Below are positions 7,454-15,394 of a DNA stretch of 25,422 nucleotides, piece after piece (within the stretch, counting starts at the first letter, position 1; each line of letters begins with the position of its first letter). The notes under the pieces were generated by a model, which searched no databases, was not told where the DNA came from, and saw nothing but the letters and a program-made list of their open reading frames with translations. Origin of the DNA: a virus. The stretch spans positions 1 to 25,422 of IMG/VR virus record IMGVR_UViG_3300025319_000586. One strand, 5' to 3'. A program made the position numbers and the translations under genes.

Positions 7454-9513
7454 TAATTACCTCCTTTTTCTAATGCGTAATTTATTGCTTTTATAACATC
7501 CGCTGGTGGAATAGTGTTAATGCAATAAGGCGGACGGCAATCCATTCTATTACCAAAACAAGGACCCAAAATAGGGCATACCCTTACATAGTCTGGTTCA
7601 ACCCCTATTGTCATACGATAAGGTTGCGTTACTCGTGCTGCACCCGTCCCATAAAGGACTACTGATTGAGTGCCGACACTTGCGGCACAATGCGATATAA
7701 ATGAATCAATGCAGATTACAAGTTTTGCTTGTGCCAGGATAAAAGCAGTTTCTCTAAAAGAGAGTTTCCCTCTTAAATCAAGAGATACTCCTTCTGCATA
7801 TATGTCTCCATTACCTCCAACTTGAACAAAAGGAATATTCTTAAAATGTGTTATAACTTCTGCAAATCTACTATAGACACGGAAAGGATGTCCTCCCGAT
7901 GTATGGATTGCAAAGAATTCTTTGTTACCATATTTAAAATCATTAACGATTTTGGGATATATTTTTGGTTCAGTCCAAGATACATTCAGCATATCGGCAT
8001 ATATCCTATATAATGGAACATCAGCAGTTCCCCAATTTCCCCTCAAAACAGGTTCATGTATCATATACATTTTCTTATATTTATTTAAAAGATTAACATT
8101 CCAATCTACAACTTCATCTATATCAGGGTTACCTTCCAAAATGTCTTTGTATATAGATTTAGTCATGTATACCAATTTTGATTCAGGGAATTTAGCTTTA
8201 ACTCCTGGTATTGCAGAAGTCCCAAGCAAGACATCTCCTGCGGTTTCATCTAAGGCATATAATATATCGTTTTCATTAGTGATTTTAGGCACTACAAAAA
8301 TAGGTTTTATCTTTTCAATATTAAATACTTCCCTAAATCCTTTCATAACATTAATAATATGAAAATCTGTTAATATTAATTTAAAGCCTTCTTCTACTCT
8401 TGGGTTTAGCTTACCATCAGCAATATTTATAGCTTTTTCAACCATGTCATCTATATCAACAATAGGTCTTGCACTGCCATCATTACCAGGGAAATGATGA
8501 TAAGTCTGAATTTTAATCGGCACTCCAGCTTTTTCTAGAGTCTCGCTTAAAGCAGAATGGTCAGGCATTAATACGGGAGTTTTTGTTGCAAAAGCATATA
8601 ATTTAGGTAACCAGAACCCTTCAGCAGTTGATGTAGTTATCAATAAGTCAAGGCAATTATATATCTTATTCATTTGTTCCGTAGTAACAAGATATGGATT
8701 AAAACCCTCAATATTCGGTGATTTAATAACGCCATGCTTCAATACATACCAGTTTAACATTTGCCCTAAGTTATATCCCATTGCCCATCTATCCACCATT
8801 GGATTATCAGCATTTAATCTCGTATGTAAATATAAGACAGATGGTCTTTCATATTTCTTTTCAAATAAGTTATAAAATTGTAGAGTTCTTGGGAAGTTTT
8901 TCCTATAACTATGATGATTAATATTGCCTATTATATAAGAATCAGGATTTACACCCAAAACATTAACTTTAAAATCTGTTAATTGGTCTTTAATAATAGG
9001 ATAATATTCATCAGGATTAACGCCTATTGGTATAATTTTCATTTTTTTCTTCAATTCGGGTGCTACTCTCAATATCTGTTTAAATCCATATTCAGAATAA
9101 ACTAAAATTATATCTACATCTCTTATATAGTCAGCATAATCTCTTAATATTGGTGCATCTATTGCTGTATAAGTAATAATAACAGGATATTTTAAATGTT
9201 CATGTAAACTTCTGATTAATTGAGGCATAAATCCTAATTCAAATATATCTATCTGTAAAAAAATTACATCAAAGTTTGCTCTAATAGCATATTCAAAAAA
9301 TTTAGCTCTCCCTAATGGATCATTGTGGGGGTTAGGTAATGCTGGTATAATAAAATATTCCAAACTTCTATTATCAATATAAAATTCATTAATTCCAAAA
9401 AATGTAAAATCAAATTCTTTCCCTAACGAATCGGCTATGTTTTTCATAACAATACCCCTACCAGTCGGAGCTGTCGGAGTATCGGAATAGCATAAAATCT
9501 GTTTTTTTGCCAT
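7453..9513 (-). CDS. GT4-GT9 fusion glycosyltransferase
   Basis: This 686-residue protein carries two GT-B type glycosyltransferase modules. Residues 1 to about 390 resemble GT4: an N-terminal Rossmann half with a Gly-rich loop (TAPTGRGIVMKNIA) and, in the second half, TTSTAEGFWLPKLYAFATKT with the E-x-G-F-x-L-P motif that contacts the donor. Residues about 410-686 resemble GT9 heptosyltransferases: FPESKLVYMTK, then HTSGGHPFRVYSRFAEVI, and ICIDSFISHCAASVGT, where the donor nucleotide is bound. A CxxxxxxCxxxxC cluster lies near the C-terminus. The start has AAGGAAGG upstream. Two modules in one chain could add two consecutive sugars. Donors and acceptor are unknown. Confidence 0.8.
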   Translation of the reverse strand: MAKKQILCYSDTPTAPTGRGIVMKNIADSLGKEFDFTFFGINEFYIDNRSLEYFIIPALPNPHNDPLGRAKFFEYAIRANFDVIFLQIDIFELGFMPQLIRSLHEHLKYPVIITYTAIDAPILRDYADYIRDVDIILVYSEYGFKQILRVAPELKKKMKIIPIGVNPDEYYPIIKDQLTDFKVNVLGVNPDSYIIGNINHHSYRKNFPRTLQFYNLFEKKYERPSVLYLHTRLNADNPMVDRWAMGYNLGQMLNWYVLKHGVIKSPNIEGFNPYLVTTEQMNKIYNCLDLLITTSTAEGFWLPKLYAFATKTPVLMPDHSALSETLEKAGVPIKIQTYHHFPGNDGSARPIVDIDDMVEKAINIADGKLNPRVEEGFKLILTDFHIINVMKGFREVFNIEKIKPIFVVPKITNENDILYALDETAGDVLLGTSAIPGVKAKFPESKLVYMTKSIYKDILEGNPDIDEVVDWNVNLLNKYKKMYMIHEPVLRGNWGTADVPLYRIYADMLNVSWTEPKIYPKIVNDFKYGNKEFFAIHTSGGHPFRVYSRFAEVITHFKNIPFVQVGGNGDIYAEGVSLDLRGKLSFRETAFILAQAKLVICIDSFISHCAASVGTQSVVLYGTGAARVTQPYRMTIGVEPDYVRVCPILGPCFGNRMDCRPPYCINTIPPADVIKAINYALEKGGN

Positions 9514-9543
9514 AAATCCTTCCTTTCATTTATATTTTAATAA

Positions 9544-9570
9544 GAAGCCCAGTTGTTCAGGCTGGGCTTC
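9544..9570 (-). terminator. Hairpin after the capsid module
   Basis: A perfect 9-bp inverted repeat (GAAGCCCAG / CTGGGCTTC, 9-base loop) lies between the small gene after the capsid gene and the glycosyltransferase fusion. On the minus strand it is followed by TTATTAAAAT, a weak U tract. It probably acts as a partial terminator or 3'-end stabiliser, letting capsid mRNA accumulate above the downstream cassette. Confidence 0.6.
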
Positions 9571-9586
9571 AATGCTAATCCAATTA

Positions 9587-9967
9587 CTAGTTTCCAAATG
9601 CAACATAAGATACATTTGTAGTTCCAGCTTTATATAACTCTCCAGAAGCAAGCACTTGATATATCCAGAATCTACCTGCATTAGAATAATCAGGTGCCCA
9701 TGTATATTTTTCTGGTGTCACACCTGCACTTGGTGCTCCTGATCCTGCTGGTATTACTTGGAAAACATTTGTTAGTGGGGTGCTAAAATATCCACTTCCG
9801 GTTGTTCCTACTTGTCCTCCACCAGAAACTATTATCATATTAGCTCCAGTTGATCTGACAATATTAGGACTTGCAGAGGTAACTTTGGTTGTGCCAGCTA
9901 TTTGAAGAGTTGAACGCACATCTAGTATATCTAGAACTAATTTTCTTCTCTTTCTTTCTGTTCCCAT
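9587..9967 (-). CDS. Unknown small protein after the major capsid gene
   Basis: I do not recognise this 126-residue protein. It has a very basic N-terminus (TERKRRKL), then a Gly/Ser/Thr-rich, probably beta-structured body with the aromatic stretch YTWAPDYSNAGRFWIYQV near the end. It has AGAAGGAG upstream and follows the major capsid gene after about 50 bases, with a hairpin behind it. Position and composition suggest a minor capsid, head-fibre or decoration protein. The Ser/Thr-rich surface would also make it a plausible acceptor for the glycosyltransferases encoded next. Both are inferences. Confidence 0.75.
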   Translation of the reverse strand: MGTERKRRKLVLDILDVRSTLQIAGTTKVTSASPNIVRSTGANMIIVSGGGQVGTTGSGYFSTPLTNVFQVIPAGSGAPSAGVTPEKYTWAPDYSNAGRFWIYQVLASGELYKAGTTNVSYVAFGN

Positions 9968-10016
9968 ATTATTCTCCTTCTAACCATCGTAAGTTATAAC
10001 TTACTTAGGCAACAGA

Positions 10017-10946
10017 TTAAGCTACAATATTCGCAAACATGTAACCACAATCTGCACTTACAACATATTCATCTACACTATGCCATGCCTCATATACATC
10101 CTGAGATTTATTCTCTTCTCTCCAGCTTTTTACATAATCAGAGGGGCCATGACTAAATATATAAGCAGCAGTTGGAGTTCTAAGTCCTGGTTTTGGAGCT
10201 ACATAACCAATCCAACAATGTTTTCCCCATATATAAGCCATAGTTGTTGTAGATGCGCCTTCTACTGAAGTTGCCTTTATTGCTTTTCCAACAAGCAATT
10301 TATCAAATCCAAGTAATGCTGCTGTTGCATCTACTGTTAGTATTCTTTTATCATTGTTTGAAAGTTTACTTAGAAAGTCAGGATGAGTCCTTAGAATATC
10401 CCATACCTGCGCTCCTATAACCATTGTATTGGGGTCTCTCCCTATAAGTCCTCTAACTGTTGATACAGCAGTATAAAGAATATCATAGAATGGGTCAGAT
10501 GCTGCATAATCATTCCACAGATTTGATGGTGTAGAAGTGCTTGTCCAATTTGCAGCAGTAAATATCATTGAAGCAACTCTCCCTTCCATCCCTAATAACA
10601 ATACATTTTTCGCATATTCCGTAGCTTCTACTTCCAAATTAAAAGGTGGATCTGCATTATTTTTGACTTGATCTGCAACTTCTTTTGCCCATGAATAATC
10701 TATGCAAGTATAAGAATTACTCACATCTATACGGTATCCGCCTCTAGGGCCTTCGGAACTCACACCTCTTGGCACTATTTCATCTCTGAACCAGTCAGCT
10801 TTTGAATATAATGGCACTATATCTGACTTTTTCTTTACATCTATTATCGGTGCTACTTTATCAGCAATAAATTCAGTATTTTTGTATAATACTGAAATGT
10901 TAGACATTATTTGATTTACATGAACATCATGTTCTGTTGGTAACAT
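10017..10946 (-). CDS. Major capsid protein
   Basis: The 309-residue product follows the protease/scaffold and decoration genes, and its sequence has the pattern of major capsid proteins with an HK97-type fold: an N-terminal helix (HVNQIMSNISVLY), a region with FIADKVAPIIDVKKKSD, a helix (VEATEYAKNVLLLGMEGRV) corresponding to the spine region, and DPNTMVIGAQVWDILRTHP in the P/A-domain region. The C-terminal strands end in YMFANIVA. The start has AGGAGGTGAAG eight bases upstream, a strong site fitting high expression. It resembles the subset of capsid proteins found beside Mu-like protease genes rather than classical HK97 gp5; no N-terminal prodomain is apparent. Confidence 0.87.
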   Translation of the reverse strand: MLPTEHDVHVNQIMSNISVLYKNTEFIADKVAPIIDVKKKSDIVPLYSKADWFRDEIVPRGVSSEGPRGGYRIDVSNSYTCIDYSWAKEVADQVKNNADPPFNLEVEATEYAKNVLLLGMEGRVASMIFTAANWTSTSTPSNLWNDYAASDPFYDILYTAVSTVRGLIGRDPNTMVIGAQVWDILRTHPDFLSKLSNNDKRILTVDATAALLGFDKLLVGKAIKATSVEGASTTTMAYIWGKHCWIGYVAPKPGLRTPTAAYIFSHGPSDYVKSWREENKSQDVYEAWHSVDEYVVSADCGYMFANIVA

Positions 10947-10962
10947 TTCTCTTCACCTCCTA

Positions 10963-11349
10963 TTATGATTCTTTATGCCCTAAGCCAACAAGAACAACTT
11001 CTATAATCTCATTAGCGGCAGTTGCTACTTCTTTATTTACTCCTACTCTATATTGGTTACCATTGGTCTGAGTTATAACTCTACCACTGGAATCAAAAGT
11101 TAGCATCGTTCCCGCACTTGCTATTGCGTCTCCTGCTACTACTTTGCTTGTTCCTGCCTGCCTTACTGTAGCCTCTTCATTGGCTGCAGCAGGGTCATTC
11201 TGCAATATTCCTACAGGAACTTGTGATGTATTTGTTGCTGCTGTGTTGACAGTATCTGCTGCTGATATTCTCATTACATAATATTGCTTCGCACTTAAAT
11301 CCCCAGCAGCTTTATAACTTATATCATTTCCGTCTGTAGATTTAGACAT
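10963..11349 (-). CDS. Capsid decoration protein (DUF2190-like)
   Basis: This 128-residue protein lies directly before the major capsid gene, the usual place of small decoration or stabilisation proteins. It is rich in Ala, Thr, Val and Gly with regular beta strands: SYKAAGDLSAKQYYVMRI near the start, VPVGILQNDPAAANEEATVR in the middle, and a final EIIEVVLVGLGH. The ILQN-x-P step and the repeated small-residue strands are typical of DUF2190/decoration-type proteins. The start has AGGAGGT upstream. It would bind the outer capsid surface, stabilising the expanded head. Confidence 0.75.
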   Translation of the reverse strand: MSKSTDGNDISYKAAGDLSAKQYYVMRISAADTVNTAATNTSQVPVGILQNDPAAANEEATVRQAGTSKVVAGDAIASAGTMLTFDSSGRVITQTNGNQYRVGVNKEVATAANEIIEVVLVGLGHKES

Positions 11350-11368
11350 TTTTTCTACCTCCTATTTC

Positions 11369-11917
11369 TCATGTTTTGAAGCCTTGAGCTTCTCTATATA
11401 TCTTATAGAGTTCAGGTTTTTCTTTAAATACCATAGTCAAAGCTCCTGCATAATCTATTTTAGCTTCGGTCATTTTCTTAGCTATCTCTTCTTCTACCAG
11501 CTCCATACCTTCTTTTACTTTAACAGAGTCTCCATCTGCACCTCTTATGCCGAGGTCAACAATAGGTGGTAATTCTGATAGTAATTTTGTAGTTCTTTCA
11601 GGATCAATTTTATACCATTCTACATAATGGTCTTTAAGGACTGGAATTATTCTCCCCTCTTTGAGGGCTTTATTTATAACTTCATCCATTTCTTTATCTC
11701 TTAGCTTATCTTCAAGAGTTTTACTCTTTTCTGCGAGTCTTTTTATTTCTTCTTGATCCTTTATAACTAAATCAGATAGCTTTTTGACTTCTTCTTTTAG
11801 TTTATCTGAATTTTCCATGTTTTTTACTCCTTCTTTTAGTTTGCGAATTGCGGTTATAGCAATTTCTATTGCTGAATCTTCTGGCAATTCTAACTCTTGT
11901 AATATTAAATTATCCAT
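11369..11917 (-). CDS. Probable nested scaffold protein (internal start)
   Basis: Codon 301 of the protease-scaffold gene is an ATG preceded by AAGGAGG with eight bases of spacing, as good as the gene-initiating sites in this operon. Translation from it would give 182 residues made only of the scaffold coiled coil. Mu and lambda make their scaffolds this way (Z inside I, Nu3 inside C), in excess over the protease. A second in-frame ATG at codon 334 (11818) also has AAGGAG upstream. The nested product is inferred from the start signal; no expression data exist here. Confidence 0.65.
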   Translation of the reverse strand: MDNLILQELELPEDSAIEIAITAIRKLKEGVKNMENSDKLKEEVKKLSDLVIKDQEEIKRLAEKSKTLEDKLRDKEMDEVINKALKEGRIIPVLKDHYVEWYKIDPERTTKLLSELPPIVDLGIRGADGDSVKVKEGMELVEEEIAKKMTEAKIDYAGALTMVFKEKPELYKIYREAQGFKT

Positions 11918-12817
11918 TGATACTTCCTCCTTCTTCTGTTTTTGTTTAGCTGCAGTCCATTCTGCTAATTTCCACCCTTCAGATAACATAACAGGGGACA
12001 TTCCTTCTAGAAATGGTCTATTTGTAAGAGCAGAGGCGAAAACAGTTTGTCCTTGTTGTTTACCCTGTTTATTTGTATAGGCAAAATCAAATTCTGGACT
12101 TAAGAATCTATATTCACCATTAACAATGTAGTCTACAGCTCTCTTTGTCCAGTATGGGATAGCCCAAAGCCCTTGTTTACCTTTATTTAATAATTTTCTT
12201 ATCCATCCAGCAGCTGGAACAGGTCCCTGTATATTGCCATCGGCTGACAAATGTTCATAATCTATTACTAATTCACGCTTGCCCTTCTCAAAATTTTCTA
12301 CAAATTTTGCTACATCACCTTCTGTAATTGAAAAATCCCCATATTCAGGGTGACTCCATTCTCCTACACACATTATCTGTATAGGGGCACCCTCTGTTAA
12401 GCCTTTTATATCTATTTCCGTAGTATCTATAAGTCTTATGCCATGTAAATCAATAATAGACTTCATTTTGCTTTTAGACCCATCTTTAGGAACCAACATC
12501 ATTCCAGACATTATATTCTGCATCATATCGCCCATCATTTTTTGCATCATCTTCTTCATTTTTTCATCTTCATCACCGTCTGATATACCAGGCACATGCA
12601 CAGAATTAGGAGTTGGTTCCATTGCCTTCTTTACCCACTCCTCACCTTCCTTAGTATATTGCTTCTTAACTGCTGCCCATGCGACAGCAAAACTTTTTTC
12701 TTCATCTCCATCATATTGTTCGTAAGCACTATTAAAGGCACTTTGCCAGATATTCTGAGCATGAGATGGCATTGTCTTCACTCCATCAGGCAAACTATCT
12801 AATGTTGGATATGGCAT
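11369..12817 (-). CDS. ChaB-protease-scaffold fusion (Mu I-like)
   Basis: Three parts can be read in this 482-residue protein. Residues 1-64 match the ChaB domain: LPDGVKTMPSHAQNIWQSAF, then AYEQYDGDEE and VAWAAVKKQY. Residues 87-107 are methionine-rich. Residues about 125-290 match the Mu gpI capsid maturation protease: VIDYEHLSADG (184-194) and FASALTNRPFLEGMSPV (260-276). Residues 301-482 are a charged coiled coil (LKEEVKKLSDLVIKDQEEIK) expected to serve as scaffold. Such proteins assemble inside the prohead, cleave themselves and head proteins, and leave. A ChaB domain at the front of a phage protease is recurrent but its role is unclear. The start has GGAGGT seven bases upstream, and a leader with an attenuator-like structure precedes it. 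Confidence 0.86.
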   Translation of the reverse strand: MPYPTLDSLPDGVKTMPSHAQNIWQSAFNSAYEQYDGDEEKSFAVAWAAVKKQYTKEGEEWVKKAMEPTPNSVHVPGISDGDEDEKMKKMMQKMMGDMMQNIMSGMMLVPKDGSKSKMKSIIDLHGIRLIDTTEIDIKGLTEGAPIQIMCVGEWSHPEYGDFSITEGDVAKFVENFEKGKRELVIDYEHLSADGNIQGPVPAAGWIRKLLNKGKQGLWAIPYWTKRAVDYIVNGEYRFLSPEFDFAYTNKQGKQQGQTVFASALTNRPFLEGMSPVMLSEGWKLAEWTAAKQKQKKEEVSMDNLILQELELPEDSAIEIAITAIRKLKEGVKNMENSDKLKEEVKKLSDLVIKDQEEIKRLAEKSKTLEDKLRDKEMDEVINKALKEGRIIPVLKDHYVEWYKIDPERTTKLLSELPPIVDLGIRGADGDSVKVKEGMELVEEEIAKKMTEAKIDYAGALTMVFKEKPELYKIYREAQGFKT

Positions 12818-12850
12818 TTTATACCTCCATCTTTTTTTTCATATATAATA

Positions 12851-12892
12851 AAAAAGCCTGTTAGAGCCAGTCATGCATGACCCTAACAGGCT
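12851..12892 (-). terminator. Intrinsic terminator in the leader of the protease gene
   Basis: On the minus strand a perfect 10-bp stem (AGCCTGTTAG / CTAACAGGCT) closes a loop that contains a small palindrome (GTCATGCATGAC), and is followed by six T residues. It lies only about 35 bases before the protease start codon and downstream of a promoter at 12956-12984, so it would act as an attenuator as well as ending portal transcripts. Confidence 0.8.
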
Positions 12893-12902
12893 AAATATTA
12901 TT

Positions 12903-12921
12903 GCTCTAAGCTGATCAGGCT
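12903..12921 (-). promoter_or_regulatory. Alternative pairing arm of the protease leader
   Basis: The minus strand has AGCCTG (12921-12916) and TTAGAGC (12909-12903). Both can pair with the GCTCTAACAGGCT that forms the 3' arm of the terminator stem (12867-12855), so this upstream arm competes with the terminator's own 5' arm. The segment can also fold on itself (CTAAGC / GCTTAG). Mutually exclusive helices are a hallmark of attenuators, but no ligand or protein signal is evident. Confidence 0.5.
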
Positions 12922-12955
12922 TAGATTAAATTAATATATTTTTATTATAATTTAT

Positions 12956-12984
12956 ATTATATCATATTATAAAAAACAAGGCAA
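12956..12984 (-). promoter_or_regulatory. Promoter for the capsid protease module
   Basis: Minus strand: TTGCCT (-35), 17-base spacer, TATAAT (-10) with TGA directly before it (extended -10). Transcription should start near 12949, giving a leader of about 130 bases before the protease gene. The -10 region shares TGATATAATATAA with two other minus-strand sites, at 17329-17337 and 18955-18963. Confidence 0.65.
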
Positions 12985-13079
12985 AGTTCTTGGATTTGTT
13001 TGAGCCACATCTGCGGATTAAACAAAACCAATGCAAAATCATAAGGAATGTAATTAAAAAAATGCGTAATCGTAAACAT
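12957..13079 (-). CDS. Possible 40-residue protein in the portal-protease gap
   Basis: An ATG with TTAGGAG four bases before ATAA-ATG opens 40 codons. The product is hydrophobic and aromatic (MFTITHFFNYIPYDFALVLF) and has no recognised family. It lies in the 414-base gap between portal and protease genes, and its 3' end overlaps the protease promoter. The good ribosome binding site is the only positive evidence. The remainder of the gap shows no clear gene. Confidence 0.3.
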   Translation of the reverse strand: MFTITHFFNYIPYDFALVLFNPQMWLKQIQELCLVFYNMI

Positions 13080-13231
13080 TTATCTCCTAAAAATCTTGAT
13101 CTTTTTAAACATTTAGCTTCAAAACTTCACCTTTAGCTGGTGGTAGTTGACATTTCTATTAAAGCAATTTTTTCTATATTGTATGAGCATCACTCAAATT
13201 TTTCGTTTCTTTCTTTTTTCTTGAATCCATA

Positions 13232-15394
13232 TTACCTTACCTCTTTCATCAAATAAACATTAATACACCTACATCTTAATCCACCAGAACATCGGGGGTT
13301 TGGAGTTGCATAGACTGGATCATTTAATTTATGTCTTATTCCATCAAGATTTCGGCAAGGAATACATGATTTTGTATCCATTACTGCTGAATATACCGCA
13401 GTCTCTACTACTTCTTCGTATTGCTGGGCTTCTGTATTTCTTCCTATACCAAAAGCTTCCATTACTGCCATATTTGCAGATTTTTCAAGTTCTCTATCTG
13501 ATAACTCCTGTAAATCTTGAAAGACTAATTTTCGTGTAGTTTCATTGTCTATCCCAGAACGCTTATAATTCATTGCTGAAAAGGTTGCTGTATCAAGATA
13601 TTTCTGGGATAATCTTCTCGCAACTAGCAAAGATTTAGCATAAATATAAGCAAATATAGCTTTTTCGTCTATATTTGATTTTTTATCTTCGTCTTTTAAT
13701 AATCTTACTGGTCTTGCTTGTTTTTCTATCTCATTATTAACTTGTTTTCTTCCAAAATTGTATATAGAGACAAGTACATCTTTGATATTTTCAGCCATTT
13801 GAGATACATATCGTGCTTTTACATTAGGAATATCATCTACTTCTCTTTTTGACACTTCATAGGCAATATTATCTATCTGGTCTTTCTGTATTGATTGCAC
13901 TTTTTGAATGAGAAGATTAACCGCTTCATCAAGCCCATCCTCCATCTCTTTTAAAGCCAAAATATTGCTTTCCAAATCAGTTGGTTCTCTTAGATATTCT
14001 ACTTTATCTTTTTTTTCTTTTCTTTCTTCTTCCGCTTTCTCCCCATGATAATAACCTCCTATTTGAAATTTTGGTTTGATACCAGCTATTTTATATATTC
14101 TCTCTTTCATGTTTTGATAGTTTTCGTTCTTGTCTACTGGTTCAACTTCCCCATCTTCTGATCTGATAGGCAAATCCATCTGAGTTCTTAATGCCGATTC
14201 TGTGCTTATATCGGGTTGTAAGAAACCAGATTTTGCTAAATTTAGCAATGTTTGAGATAATTTTACAAAATCCATAGCTTGTAGTCTTGAACATTTTAAT
14301 TTAGGATATTTATTGACTTTCCAATTAAAATCAACTAATTGCTTAATACCATAAGCATTCATGGTATCTTCAATATTCCTTGCTTGTGCCTGTAATGCCA
14401 TCAAGAAAAAGTCAGACATTGTTTCACCTAATGCCCTTGCTCCTAATTCGGAAATACCATATAATAAAAATTGCTGCAATATACTCGTTGCAATCATTTC
14501 GTTATGGTGTTTTATGAGCCTACTCGGATCTGTTAATTGACCTGTATAACCTTCAATTTTAAACTCCCAACCAGGAGGCTTCATTACATAAGCTCTTTCA
14601 TGTGCTCTTACCGATTCTCCTATGCTTTTTGCGGTGGTTACATCATCGTTTGTATATCCTATTGGTAATGTTATAACAGGTATTCCCATTCCATGCCTTT
14701 CAACTGCCATTGCTCCTATACGGTAAAGATGGCTTTTGTAATACCAATGTTGTCTCATAGCCCTTAAATATGATTTACCTTCATAATTAGAGCCTTCTCT
14801 TTGATTTGTAAATATTAATAATTTATTGATTGGTATAGTATAAGTGCCACTCTGCTCACCTTTCATCACTTTTTGTGTCCATGATTTAATACCTCCAGAA
14901 TCATCAAATTCCCAAGACCACGAAGTTTTAGGTAATCTCGGTGCTAAAGTTTTCCAATAATATTTATTATCATCTCCAACTATAAAAATCTTTTCAAAAT
15001 TACTGAATCCAAAAGCGTTCATTAAAAATATATGTTCCAAAAAAGAATCCCAAGAAATTGACAATCCCTCGAAGAGGTTATCTTTTACAAAATCAGCAAT
15101 CTCTCTATCAATTCCATCTTGTGAAGTAGGCACTATATCCCATTCGGCAGTGCGTAAAGGTAATGAACAGCCCAACAACACTGCTGAAACCATGCCATCC
15201 CCGCTCCTCATTTGTTCATATTCTTCATACTTTTTAGTATGTTGTAAATCAACATTGTATTCATCGTAAATAATACCCGAATAGACAGTTGTTCCAGTTA
15301 CTCCTATTTCTTGCCCAAATGCTCCTGCTGTTGTAGGTGTTTTTTGGCTTTCTTCTTTTTTGAATAATTTTATTTCAAAGGGTCCTAGTTTCAA
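13232..15394 (-). CDS. Portal protein fused to a minor head protein
   Basis: Residues 1 to about 450 match the Mu gp29/DUF935 portal group: TVYSGIIYDEY near the start, QMRSGDGMVSAVLLGCSLPL at about 62-81, YYWKTLAPR, and FLLYGISELGARALGETMSD. The C-terminal 230 residues look like the gp7/MuF head morphogenesis domain: a long helix, then VYSAVMDTKSCIPCRNLDG and a final CSGGLRCRCINVYL with conserved cysteines. In Mu these are separate genes (29 and 30); here one 720-residue chain would place a minor head protein on each portal subunit. The start is a TTG immediately after the stop of the radical SAM gene, with GGAG nine bases upstream; no better start exists before GPFEIKLF. Confidence 0.87.
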   Translation of the reverse strand: MKLGPFEIKLFKKEESQKTPTTAGAFGQEIGVTGTTVYSGIIYDEYNVDLQHTKKYEEYEQMRSGDGMVSAVLLGCSLPLRTAEWDIVPTSQDGIDREIADFVKDNLFEGLSISWDSFLEHIFLMNAFGFSNFEKIFIVGDDNKYYWKTLAPRLPKTSWSWEFDDSGGIKSWTQKVMKGEQSGTYTIPINKLLIFTNQREGSNYEGKSYLRAMRQHWYYKSHLYRIGAMAVERHGMGIPVITLPIGYTNDDVTTAKSIGESVRAHERAYVMKPPGWEFKIEGYTGQLTDPSRLIKHHNEMIATSILQQFLLYGISELGARALGETMSDFFLMALQAQARNIEDTMNAYGIKQLVDFNWKVNKYPKLKCSRLQAMDFVKLSQTLLNLAKSGFLQPDISTESALRTQMDLPIRSEDGEVEPVDKNENYQNMKERIYKIAGIKPKFQIGGYYHGEKAEEERKEKKDKVEYLREPTDLESNILALKEMEDGLDEAVNLLIQKVQSIQKDQIDNIAYEVSKREVDDIPNVKARYVSQMAENIKDVLVSIYNFGRKQVNNEIEKQARPVRLLKDEDKKSNIDEKAIFAYIYAKSLLVARRLSQKYLDTATFSAMNYKRSGIDNETTRKLVFQDLQELSDRELEKSANMAVMEAFGIGRNTEAQQYEEVVETAVYSAVMDTKSCIPCRNLDGIRHKLNDPVYATPNPRCSGGLRCRCINVYLMKEVR

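Noticed and set aside
7822-8362. Plus-strand frames opposite the GT fusion
   Set aside because: Low-complexity products opposite a conserved enzyme; no ribosome binding site.
11384-12802. Several plus-strand frames opposite the protease-scaffold gene
   Set aside because: Shadows created by the codon bias of the minus-strand gene (Phe/Ser-rich translations).
12851-12950. tRNA in the protease leader
   Set aside because: Stems are present but there is no cloverleaf, anticodon arm or T-loop; it reads better as an attenuator.
12969-13138. Plus-strand open stretch of about 55 codons in the portal-protease gap
   Set aside because: It has no upstream start with a ribosome binding site; the product resembles nothing I recognise. 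A decayed transposase remnant is possible but unsupported.
13147-13179. Plus-strand TTGACA with TATATT
   Set aside because: Spacer of 22 bases is too long for a sigma-70-type promoter and no gene follows.
13174-13230. 18-codon frame directly after the portal stop
   Set aside because: Too short and only an AAGG-like signal; probably chance.
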